This document shows positions 41,183 to 48,327 of a stretch of 64,000 bases of DNA, in pieces; within the stretch, counting starts at the first letter, position 1, and the number at the start of each line of letters is the position of its first letter. The stretch comes from Anaerolineae bacterium (lineage in GTDB: Bacteria; Chloroflexota; Anaerolineae; 4572-78; J111). The translations under genes were made by a program, and so were the position numbers. The DNA is taken from contig JAKLJP010000005.1 in NCBI GenBank assembly GCA_023151115.1, forward strand, positions 211,278 through 275,277, read 5' to 3'. The notes under the pieces are model-generated. The model was not told the DNA's origin. It did not search any database and saw nothing but the letters and a program-made list of their open reading frames with translations.

Positions 41183-41234
41183 TTTTCGGCCTGGGTTGAC
41201 TTTGGGGCGGAATCCTACTACACTTGAGGTCAGG

Positions 41235-41396
41235 ATGGACAGGCAATTGTGGCGTGAACATGTTCTCAGTCAATTCTTGCGTGGCCAAATAAGCCGCTCT
41301 GAAGCTATCGAGGCGGTGGGTATTGATTGGGGCGAACTGGCGGAACGCCAACATAATGCGATGCTGGAAGACCTGGCATGGGCGCTGGCAGAGTAA
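41235..41396 (+). CDS. Small hypothetical protein (53 residues)
   Basis: ATG at 41235 after GAGGTCAGG. Sequence begins MDRQLWREHVLSQFLRGQIS and continues RSEAIEAVGIDWGELAE, which could be a small helix-turn-helix-like or antitoxin-like fold. An upstream in-frame ATG at 41196 has no ribosome site. No recognisable family. It lies between coxL and the AhpD-like gene in the same direction. Confidence 0.5.
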   Translation: MDRQLWREHVLSQFLRGQISRSEAIEAVGIDWGELAERQHNAMLEDLAWALAE

Positions 41397-41426
41397 AGGA
41401 ATGTGAGGCTTGGCAGGAGGATAAAG

Positions 41427-41825
41427 ATGCCCACCGTCAAACTCATCGAATACGACGATGCCAGCCCGGACGTGCGGGCTGTATACGACGACATCAAAGC
41501 CACCCGTAAAACCGACACTATCAACAATTTCTGGAAGGCCCTGGCCAACCACCCGCCGACGCTGGCCCGCGTCTGGCGCGATTTGAAGGAGGTCATGGCC
41601 CCCGGCCGCCTCGACCCGCTGACTAAAGAGATGATTGCCATTGCCGTCAGCGCCACCACCGGCTGCGCCTACTGCATCAACTCGCACACAGCGGCGGCCA
41701 AAAAGTTGGGCATGGATAATGAAATGCTCGGCGAACTAATGGCCGTCGTCGCTATGTTCAACACCACCAACAAGCTGGCCGAAGGCTATCAAGTCGAGCC
41801 GGATGTGTTTCCGCCGCTGGAGTGA
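41427..41825 (+). CDS. Carboxymuconolactone decarboxylase / AhpD-like protein
   Basis: 132 residues from the ATG at 41427 (GGAGGATAAAG before it). The AhpD-like redox motif is CAYCINSHTAAAKKLG with preceding KEMIAIAVSATTG. CxxC plus His indicates the alkylhydroperoxidase-D-type thiol chemistry rather than lactone decarboxylation, but both activities occur in the family. Such genes are often found beside CO dehydrogenase-like or aromatic catabolic genes. Role here not known. Confidence 0.87.
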   Translation: MPTVKLIEYDDASPDVRAVYDDIKATRKTDTINNFWKALANHPPTLARVWRDLKEVMAPGRLDPLTKEMIAIAVSATTGCAYCINSHTAAAKKLGMDNEMLGELMAVVAMFNTTNKLAEGYQVEPDVFPPLE

Positions 41826-41827
41826 GT

Positions 41828-41890
41828 CCGTGTTGCGTCTTGCGTCTTGCGTAAAATAAACGGAAGAGGCAAGACGCAACACGTAAGTTG
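41828..41890. repeat. TTGCGTCTTGCGTC / GACGCAACACG palindromic repeat
   Basis: GTGTTGCGTCTTGCGTCTTGCG faces GGCAAGACGCAACACG; hairpin before the cyclase gene. Confidence 0.65.
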
Positions 41891-41924
41891 CAAAATCAAT
41901 AATTTCATTCAAAGGGAGGTAACG

Positions 41925-42794
41925 ATGTGCGTTCCAAAATGTCAGCAAATGATTGTTCAATCCTTGAGCCGCCGGGAGTTTTTGAAAACGCTCGGCCTGG
42001 CGGCAACGGCGGCAGTGGCGGTTAATCCAGCCTCAGCCCTGGCGGCGGTTGCTACGGAGAACAGGTCGCTGCCTTCGCCGGTGCAAAGTATTCCCCAAAT
42101 GCAGGTCGGTTTCTTTAGTAAGGTGGTGGATTTGACCCACACCCTCACCCCGGAATTTCCCACCTTTGGCGGCCAACCCCAGCTCGAACTGGATGTGCTG
42201 GTCACCCTGGCCAAAGATGGCTACAACATCTACCAGTGGACACTCAACGAGCACACCGGCACCCACATGGATGCGCCTTTCCACTTTTCCGACCAGCTTA
42301 CCGCCGACCAAATCCCGGTGTCGGACCTGCTTGGCCCGCTGGCGGTGGTAGACATCCGGGCCAAAGCCGAAGAAGACCCCGACGCCCTGGTGACGCCGGA
42401 CGACCTGCAAGCCTGGGAAGAAAGTTACGGCGAACTCCCACCCGGCGCGATTGTGGCTATGTTGAGCGGTTGGGATGCCAACGTGACCAGCGACAAATTC
42501 CGCAACGCCGACGATGAGGGGGTGATGCACTTCCCCGGCTTCGGCCTGGAAGCGATTGACTTCTTGCTGAAGGAACGGGATGTGAAGGGCATTATGGTAG
42601 ATACCCTCAGCCTGGATCATGGCCCTTCCACTACTTTTGACGTGCATTACAACTGGCTGCCGGCCAACAAATGGGGCATGGAGTGCGTGGCCAACCTGGG
42701 CCAGTTGCCGCCTTTTGGGGCTACAGTCTTTGTCGGCGGGCCAAAGATTGGCGGGGCCAGCGGCGGTCCCAGCCGGGTGATCGCTCTGGTTTAA
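41925..42794 (+). CDS. Tat-exported cyclase-family (kynurenine formamidase-like) hydrolase
   Basis: 289 residues. Twin-arginine signal SRREFLKTLGLAATAAVAV at about 16-34, so the product is exported folded. The body shows the metal-binding HTGTHMDAPFHF and LDTLSLDHG-like segment (VDTLSLDHG) of the cyclase family (PF04199), which hydrolyses amide or ester bonds, for example N-formylkynurenine, or isatin. Strong GGAGGT ribosome site. Position between an AhpD-like gene and an IclR regulator suggests use of an unidentified cyclic or amide substrate. Confidence 0.88.
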   Translation: MCVPKCQQMIVQSLSRREFLKTLGLAATAAVAVNPASALAAVATENRSLPSPVQSIPQMQVGFFSKVVDLTHTLTPEFPTFGGQPQLELDVLVTLAKDGYNIYQWTLNEHTGTHMDAPFHFSDQLTADQIPVSDLLGPLAVVDIRAKAEEDPDALVTPDDLQAWEESYGELPPGAIVAMLSGWDANVTSDKFRNADDEGVMHFPGFGLEAIDFLLKERDVKGIMVDTLSLDHGPSTTFDVHYNWLPANKWGMECVANLGQLPPFGATVFVGGPKIGGASGGPSRVIALV

Positions 42795-42828
42795 GGTGGT
42801 TCCAAGATTCAAGTAATCAAATGGAATG

Positions 42829-42880
42829 ATACGTGATGCGTCAAAGTTTTGGCCGTAAACCATTACGCATCACGTATCAG
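42829..42880. repeat. GATACGTGATGCGT / ACGCATCACGTATC hairpin repeat
   Basis: TGATACGTGATGCGT and ACGCATCACGTATCA, perfect 15-bp arms. Same words as 14999-15063 and 19410-19460. Confidence 0.7.
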
Positions 42881-42922
42881 AGCCGCAGGTCTCCTGTGGG
42901 CGCACCGGGAATAACCATTTTA

Positions 42923-42936
42923 TTCATTATTTGAAA
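42923..42936. promoter_or_regulatory. Candidate IclR operator 1 (TTCATTATTTGAAA)
   Basis: TTCA-N5-TGAA palindrome, identical to the sequence at 43005-43018. It lies upstream of the -35 box of the IclR gene. Confidence 0.5.
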
Positions 42937-42945
42937 AATTCCTCC

Positions 42946-42974
42946 TTGAACTGCATTTAAAAGTTAGATATAAT
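42946..42974 (+). promoter_or_regulatory. Sigma70 promoter of the IclR gene
   Basis: TTGAAC (42946-42951), 17-bp spacer, TATAAT (42969-42974). It is flanked by the two identical palindromes. Confidence 0.7.
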
Positions 42975-43004
42975 AGGAGTTATATCCCCTTCTGTCTGGT
43001 TTTT

Positions 43005-43018
43005 TTCATTATTTGAAA
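43005..43018. promoter_or_regulatory. Candidate IclR operator 2 (TTCATTATTTGAAA)
   Basis: Exact copy of operator 1, 82 bp downstream, within the leader about 25 bp after the expected transcription start. Confidence 0.5.
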
Positions 43019-43084
43019 TCCGAATAACAAAATCTCTCCTGCGGTTTGTTAAGCCTCTGTCTAACTTTAATTAGCAACGGTGCT

Positions 43085-43930
43085 ATGATGCTGCAAGATA
43101 CCACCTTGCTTCTAAAAACTAAATCCACGCAAAGTGACCTGATCGGTTCGGTTCAACGCGCCCTCCGCATCATGGAGCTGTTGGCCCAATATCCAGCCGG
43201 GTTGAACGCCAAGCAGGTGAGCCAAAAACTTTCGCTCAATCTGAGCACGTGTTATCATCTGCTCAACACGCTGATGGACTCTGGTTACGCTATCAAAGAC
43301 CCTCAGACCTTTCTTTTCCGGCTGAGCGGTAAAATTGGTTATACCATTCTCGCTCAAGCGGGACCGGCTCAAATTGTCCAACAACTCATCCCGCATGTTC
43401 AGGCTTTGCAAGAGGCCACGTTAGAAACAGCTTATCTTTCGTTGTGGGATGGCGCAGAAATAACCTTGTCGGCCATTGCCGAAAGTCCTCGCGCCGTCCG
43501 AGTCAAATCATTGACGGTTGGTTACACTGAGGCCAACCACGCCAGCGCCCTGGGCAAGGCTATCCTGGCTTATTTCGACGAGACTCAATTAGAGCGCTAC
43601 TTCAGCAACAGAGATTTGCCGGCCTACACCCCCAACACGCTAACGGACCTAACTGCCCTCAAATCCTATCTGCCCCAAGTTCGACAACAGGGCTACAGTC
43701 TTGATTTTGAAGAATATTTGCCTGATGTGTGCTGCCTGGGCGTACCTATTTTTGATGCCTGGGGTAACGTAATGGCTTCTATTGCTATCTCTTTACCCAC
43801 CACCCGTTATCATGTCCACTGGCAAACGTTACTTCCCAAAGTTACCCAGGCGGCTCAGGCCGCTACCCGCACCATGAAAATTTTGGGCTATGCCAGGCCC
43901 TCCGCACCCCAACTTGAAGCTTTACCTTGA
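43085..43930 (+). CDS. IclR family transcriptional regulator
   Basis: 281 residues. N-terminal winged helix (about 20-85: SVQRALRIMELLAQYPAGLN, AKQVSQKLSLNLSTCYHLLN) and C-terminal IclR effector domain (ETAYLSLWDGAEITL, GYTEANHASALGKAILA, LDFEEYLPDVCCLGVPIFD). IclR proteins control catabolic genes in response to small organic acids. It probably binds the two TTCATTATTTGAAA palindromes around its promoter. It lies in the middle of the same-direction series and could control the genes on both sides. Confidence 0.93.
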   Translation: MMLQDTTLLLKTKSTQSDLIGSVQRALRIMELLAQYPAGLNAKQVSQKLSLNLSTCYHLLNTLMDSGYAIKDPQTFLFRLSGKIGYTILAQAGPAQIVQQLIPHVQALQEATLETAYLSLWDGAEITLSAIAESPRAVRVKSLTVGYTEANHASALGKAILAYFDETQLERYFSNRDLPAYTPNTLTDLTALKSYLPQVRQQGYSLDFEEYLPDVCCLGVPIFDAWGNVMASIAISLPTTRYHVHWQTLLPKVTQAAQAATRTMKILGYARPSAPQLEALP

Positions 43931-43953
43931 CCGTATGAGAGGGACCGAACCTC

Positions 43954-44751
43954 TTGGAGATGATTCTAATCCCAGCCGGTGAGTTCCCTATGGGCGAGGG
44001 CCAGGACACACACCCGGTCAATGTGGCCGCCTTTTGCATCGCCAAGTACCCCTTGACCCAGCGGCTTTATCAATTGTTTGTAGAGTCGAGCGGCTACCCG
44101 CCGCCGCCCGACTGGCGTGAGGAGCGTCATCTTGAATTGTTGGGCGACCATCCGGTGGTCAACGTTTCGTGGTATGATGCGCTGGCCTACTGCCGCTGGT
44201 TAAGCCAGACCACCGGCCAAATCTACCGGCTGCCCAGCGAGGCCGAATGGGAAAAAGCGGCGCGGGGAACAGACAGCCGGCCCTATCCCTGGGGATTTGA
44301 GTTTGACAAGAGCCGCTGCAACACCGGCGAAGCGGGCCTCGGCTGGACAACGCCGGTGGACGCCTATCCCGGCGGAGCGAGCCCGTACGGCGTGATAGAT
44401 TTGGTGGGTAATGTTTGGGAGTGGTGCAGCAGTTTGTATGCCGATTATCCTTACACGGCCAACGATGGCCGGGAGGACATTACCGCCGCAGGTTGGCGAG
44501 TCCTGCGCGGCGGCTCCTGGTTTGATCTGGAGTGGGGCGCTCGCGCAGCGCGACGTCTGAGCGGCCCACCGGACTCGCTGAGCCGCAACACAGGCTTTCG
44601 GGTGGTGAGGGAGGTTGGAGATGAGAGATTGGAGATTAAAGAATCTCTAATCTCCAATCTCCTTCTCGGAAAGGAGGTGGAAACGAGTTATCAACCGGCC
44701 CTGTCCTCCGGGCTGAGGGGCGAGGGCGCCGGAAAATTGATCGGCCTATGA
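43954..44751 (+). CDS. SUMF1/EgtB/PvdO-family (formylglycine-generating-enzyme-like) protein
   Basis: 265 residues from TTG 43954 (ATG at 43960 is equally possible). MILIPAGEFPMGEGQ, RLPSEAEWEKAARGTD, YPWGFEF, GNVWEWCSSLY, RVLRGGSWFDL and TGFRVVREV are the C-type-lectin-like FGE-sulfatase fold. No evidence that it makes formylglycine; the family has several redox and structural roles. The last about 45 residues are encoded by the GAGATT palindromic repeat (44618-44667) and beyond, so the C-terminal tail is likely repeat-derived. Confidence 0.85.
   Translation: MEMILIPAGEFPMGEGQDTHPVNVAAFCIAKYPLTQRLYQLFVESSGYPPPPDWREERHLELLGDHPVVNVSWYDALAYCRWLSQTTGQIYRLPSEAEWEKAARGTDSRPYPWGFEFDKSRCNTGEAGLGWTTPVDAYPGGASPYGVIDLVGNVWEWCSSLYADYPYTANDGREDITAAGWRVLRGGSWFDLEWGARAARRLSGPPDSLSRNTGFRVVREVGDERLEIKESLISNLLLGKEVETSYQPALSSGLRGEGAGKLIGL
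44618..44667. repeat. GAGATTGGAGATTA / TAATCTCCAATCTCC palindrome inside a coding end
   Basis: Perfectly facing arms around AAAGAATC. Lies within the 3' end of the SUMF1-like reading frame. Same word family as 22256-22301. Confidence 0.7.
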
Positions 44752-44771
44752 GTCGAAGGGGGTGACGATTG

Positions 44772-45137
44772 ATGATCGCCAAAGATGACGTGATGACGGC
44801 GCTGCGCGACTGTTACGATCCGTGTTGCCGGGATCGAGAAATCAGCGTGGTGGATATGGGCCTCATCGAGGATGTGCGCATCGAGGGCAGCAATGTCCAC
44901 ATTGATATGCTCCTGACGACGGGCTGGTGCCCGTTTGTGGCTAACCTGTACACGCTGATGGAGGAGCAGGTCAAATTGCAGTGCCGGGGCGTCGAGAATG
45001 TCAAAATAGAAGTGCTGTGGAATCCGGCCTGGAGCATGGACCGCCTGTCGGATTCCGCCCGGAAGAAATTAACCCTGCCGCTGGAGGAGCTGCTTCCTCT
45101 GCGGGAAAAACGTCTGGCTGAACAACAAGGAGGTTGA
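44772..45137 (+). CDS. DUF59/MIP18-family metal-sulfur cluster assembly factor
   Basis: 121 residues. DUF59 core: DCYDPCCRDREISVVDMGLI, VHIDMLLTTGWCPFVANL and VENVKIEVLWNPAWSMDRLS. Related to PaaD/SufT proteins that help iron-sulfur enzyme assembly; the conserved Cys is in TGWCPF, and an extra CYDPCC motif is near the N-terminus. It may serve the neighbouring metalloenzyme(s). ATG at 44772 after GGGGGTGA; 7 bp before the amidohydrolase gene. Confidence 0.87.
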   Translation: MIAKDDVMTALRDCYDPCCRDREISVVDMGLIEDVRIEGSNVHIDMLLTTGWCPFVANLYTLMEEQVKLQCRGVENVKIEVLWNPAWSMDRLSDSARKKLTLPLEELLPLREKRLAEQQGG

Positions 45138-45144
45138 TACTGCC

Positions 45145-46164
45145 ATGTTAAACGGTAAAAATGGCGAAAGCGCCTTTGTATTTGACTGCGTTTGCCATAT
45201 TTTTAATTTTGATATGAACAATGCCTTTGGCCCGCCCGGCCAGTTGTTTATCAATCACCTCTACGCCTTTCACCAATTTTTAACGGCGGCGGGCGAGCCG
45301 GTGCTGCCGCCGGAGAAATTTCTACGTGAGTGGAGTGTTGATGAGATTTACGACATGATTATCGGCAACTCCGACACCGATATGATTGTCGCCCAACCCC
45401 TGCCGCTAACCGACCTATTCAAAGATGGTCTCTCCTCCTGGGAAAAATGCGCTGAGATGGCCCGCAAACACCCCGACCGGGCCGTGTTTTGGGGGGCGGT
45501 CAATCCTTTGGAAGGCAAAAAGGCTTTGGATTTGATGGAGGTGCAGGTTAAAGAGTATGGGGCTAAAGCCTTCAAATTTTACAACGTGCGTTACGATTAC
45601 GGCCAGCCTTTCCCCTGGCGCATGGACGACCCCCGCGTGGCCTTCCCCTGTTTTGAAAAAGCCCTGGAGTTGGGGGTCAACTTGGTGGGGGTGCATAAAG
45701 GGGTGCCCCTGGGGCCGCAGCCCATCGAGCATACCCGCACCTGGGACATGGACGGCGCGGCGGCCAACTTCCCCGATATCAACTTTGTTATTTTCCACGT
45801 CGGCCTGCCCTGGCTGGACGAAGTGTTGTGGCAGATTGTGCGTTACCCCAACCTGTATGCCTCCATCGCGGCCACAGTCAACTTTATCAGCCGGCATCCC
45901 CGCGTTTTTGCTGAACAGTTGGCCAAAATGTTGTGGTGGTGCGGCGAGGATAAGATTATCTACGGCGGCGAAACCCCCATCTGGCATCCACAGTGGGCGC
46001 TCAAGGCCTTTTGGGAGTTTGAACTGCCGGAGGATTTGCAAACGCAATACGGCTACCCCCCACTGACTACACAAGCCAAAAAGAAAATCCTGGGCGAAAA
46101 TCTGGCCCGGCTACACGGGATGGATGTGGCAGCCAAGAAAAAAGAGTTGGGCCTGGCAGCTTGA
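45145..46164 (+). CDS. Amidohydrolase_2 family (TIM-barrel) protein
   Basis: 339 residues. It begins after an AAGGAGG ribosome site. FDCVCHIFNF takes the place of the usual DxHxH-like first strand; VGVHKGVPLG, FVIFHVGLPWLDE and KIIYGGETPIWHP correspond to later strands. The usual Asp of the FGSD-type strand is Glu here (GGET). These departures suggest an unusual metal site or decarboxylase-type chemistry. Family members include decarboxylases of aromatic acids. Overall function unknown; tight linkage with DUF59 and the E1 genes suggests one pathway. Confidence 0.85.
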   Translation: MLNGKNGESAFVFDCVCHIFNFDMNNAFGPPGQLFINHLYAFHQFLTAAGEPVLPPEKFLREWSVDEIYDMIIGNSDTDMIVAQPLPLTDLFKDGLSSWEKCAEMARKHPDRAVFWGAVNPLEGKKALDLMEVQVKEYGAKAFKFYNVRYDYGQPFPWRMDDPRVAFPCFEKALELGVNLVGVHKGVPLGPQPIEHTRTWDMDGAAANFPDINFVIFHVGLPWLDEVLWQIVRYPNLYASIAATVNFISRHPRVFAEQLAKMLWWCGEDKIIYGGETPIWHPQWALKAFWEFELPEDLQTQYGYPPLTTQAKKKILGENLARLHGMDVAAKKKELGLAA

Positions 46165-46195
46165 TGGATTATAAGGTTCAAGGAGGAACTATTTT

Positions 46196-47200
46196 ATGGA
46201 AATTAGCAAAGAAAAACTGCTCTGGATTTATGAGCGCATGCGCCTGATCCGGGAATTTGAAGATCGCTTGCACAAGGATTTTGCGGCGGGCAAAATTCCC
46301 GGCTTTGTTCACCTGTATGCCGGCGAAGAAGCCGTAGCTACAGGGGCGTGCGCCAATCTGACCGACCGTGATTTTATTACCAGCACCCACCGCGGACACG
46401 GCCACTGCATTGCCAAAGGTGTTGACATCAAGGCCATGATGGCTGAAATTTACGGCAAAGCCACCGGCGCGTGTAAAGGCAAGGGCGGCTCGATGCACAT
46501 TGCCGACGTGTCCAAAGGCATGTTGGGGGCTAATGGGATTGTCGGCGGGGGACCACCGCTGGCCTGCGGGGCCGGCCTGACCAGCAAAATCAAAGGCACG
46601 GGCCAGGTGACGATTTGCTTTTTTGGCGACGGCGCGTCGAACCAGGGCACAACCATGGAGGGTATGAACCTAGCCGGCATTTGGAAACTACCGGTTGTTT
46701 TTATTTGCGAAAACAACGGCTATGCCGAAACCACCTCGCCTAAGTATTCCGTCTCCGGGCAAGATATTGCCGCGCGGGCGCGTGGTTTTGGCCTGCCCAG
46801 CGTAGCGGTAGACGGCCTGGACGTGCTGGCTATCTATGAAGCCGTGCGGGAGGCGGTCGAACGGGCGCGGCGCGGCGATGGCCCCACCTTTATCGAGGCT
46901 CAGACCTACCGCTATTACGGCCACTTTGAAGGTGACACCATTCGTTACCGGGACAAGGATGAGGAAGAGATGTATCGCTCCCGCGATTGCATCCAGCGCT
47001 TCCGCCAGACAGTGCTAGACCAGGGCCTGGTAAGCGCAGATGAATTGGACGCGCTGGACCAAAAGGCCCGGCAAACCATTGAGGAAGCCGTCGCCTTTGC
47101 CGAGCAAAGCCCGGCGCCCGCCCTGACCGATGTCTTGACCGACGTTTATGTTGACTTTCCTGAAAAAGCGCTGTGGCCCTTCCAGGCCGTACCAGCTTGA
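46196..47200 (+). CDS. acoA: 2-oxoacid/acetoin dehydrogenase E1 alpha subunit
   Basis: 334 residues. ThDP-binding motif GDGASNQGTTMEGMNLAGIW with the GDG...NN pattern (FICENNGYAETT), phosphorylation-loop-like YRYYGHFEGDT, and N-terminal RLIREFEDRL. The E1 alpha of acetoin or pyruvate dehydrogenase complexes. Assignment to acetoin rests on the downstream AcoC-like lipoyl hydrolase and AcoX. AGGAGG ribosome site. Confidence 0.9.
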   Translation: MEISKEKLLWIYERMRLIREFEDRLHKDFAAGKIPGFVHLYAGEEAVATGACANLTDRDFITSTHRGHGHCIAKGVDIKAMMAEIYGKATGACKGKGGSMHIADVSKGMLGANGIVGGGPPLACGAGLTSKIKGTGQVTICFFGDGASNQGTTMEGMNLAGIWKLPVVFICENNGYAETTSPKYSVSGQDIAARARGFGLPSVAVDGLDVLAIYEAVREAVERARRGDGPTFIEAQTYRYYGHFEGDTIRYRDKDEEEMYRSRDCIQRFRQTVLDQGLVSADELDALDQKARQTIEEAVAFAEQSPAPALTDVLTDVYVDFPEKALWPFQAVPA

Positions 47201-47217
47201 GCAAAGGAGCAACGATC

Positions 47218-48240
47218 ATGACCGACAGAATGTTAAGCTACCGTGAAGCCATCAACGAGGCGCTCAGGGTAGAAATGGCCCGTGACCCCAACGTAATTTT
47301 GATGGGCGAAGACGTGACCGGGGCCTCGCACAGCGACAAAACGGAGCACCTAGACGCCTGGGGCGGCGTTTTGGGCGTAACCAAAGGACTGGTCCACGAG
47401 TTTGGCCGCGACCGGGTACGTGACACCCCCATCACCGAATCGGGCTTTATGGGTGCGGGGGTGGGCGCGGCAGCCACCGGCTTGCGCCCCGTCGTCGAGT
47501 TGATGTTTATCGGCTTTATGGGCGTCTGCCTGGATCAGATTACCAACCAGGCGGCCAAGATGCGCTACATGTTTGGCGGCAAGGCTAAAATCCCGTTGGT
47601 TGTCCGCACCATGATTGGCGCCGGTTTTCGCGCCGCCGCGCAGCACTCCGATTCGATCTATTCCACATTTGTTCATTTCCCCGGCCTCAAGGTGGTCGCC
47701 CCGGCTACCCCTGCCGATGCCAAAGGGTTGCTGGCCGCGGCCATCCGCGACGACGACCCGGTGATTTACTGCGAGAACAAAGTTTTATATGATACCAAAG
47801 GCCCGGTACCCGAGGGGGAGTACGTGGTGCCGTTGGGCAAAGCTGACATCAGGCGCGAGGGCAAGGATGTGACCATTGTCGCCATTTCACGCATGGTCCA
47901 CGTGGCCCTGGAAGCAGCCAACCAACTGGCCAAGAACGGCAACGGCATCAGCGCCGAGGTTATTGACCTGCGCTCGCTGGCCCCGTTAGACGAAGACGCC
48001 GTACTCAGCTCCGTCCAGAAGACAGGCCGGCTGGTAGTGGTGGATGAAGACAACCCTCGTTGCAGCGTCGCCACCGACATTGCCACCCTGGCCGCCACCC
48101 AAGCCATCGAATATCTGAACGGCCCGGTCCGCTTAGTAACCGCCCCCCATACACCAGTGCCTTTCAGCCCTGTCCTGGAAGATTTTTACGTACCCACCCC
48201 CGCCCGCGTCATCCAGGCAGTCCGCGAAACGATAGTCTAA
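47218..48240 (+). CDS. acoB: 2-oxoacid/acetoin dehydrogenase E1 beta subunit
   Basis: 340 residues from the ATG at 47218 (AAAGGAGCAACGATC before it). MLSYREAINEALRVEMARDP, VILMGEDVTG, DRVRDTPITESGFMGAGVGA and VIDLRSLAPLDEDAV are hallmarks of the beta subunit. It pairs with the preceding alpha subunit to bind ThDP at the interface. GEDV carries the conserved cofactor-binding Glu. Confidence 0.92.
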   Translation: MTDRMLSYREAINEALRVEMARDPNVILMGEDVTGASHSDKTEHLDAWGGVLGVTKGLVHEFGRDRVRDTPITESGFMGAGVGAAATGLRPVVELMFIGFMGVCLDQITNQAAKMRYMFGGKAKIPLVVRTMIGAGFRAAAQHSDSIYSTFVHFPGLKVVAPATPADAKGLLAAAIRDDDPVIYCENKVLYDTKGPVPEGEYVVPLGKADIRREGKDVTIVAISRMVHVALEAANQLAKNGNGISAEVIDLRSLAPLDEDAVLSSVQKTGRLVVVDEDNPRCSVATDIATLAATQAIEYLNGPVRLVTAPHTPVPFSPVLEDFYVPTPARVIQAVRETIV

Positions 48241-48312
48241 GCAGGGAGTAAGAAGTAAGGAGTAGGGGATAAGATTTTCCTTACTCCCTACTTCCTACTA
48301 CCTACTCCCTAT
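48241..48312. repeat. AGTAAGGAGTAGGG / CCTACTTCCTACTACC palindromic repeat
   Basis: GGGAGTAAGAAGTAAGGAGTAG faces CTTACTCCCTACTTCCTACTACC and CTACTCCCT, just before the GGAGGA ribosome site of the E2-like gene. Confidence 0.7.
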
Positions 48313-48327
48313 TCCTGGAGGAAATCT

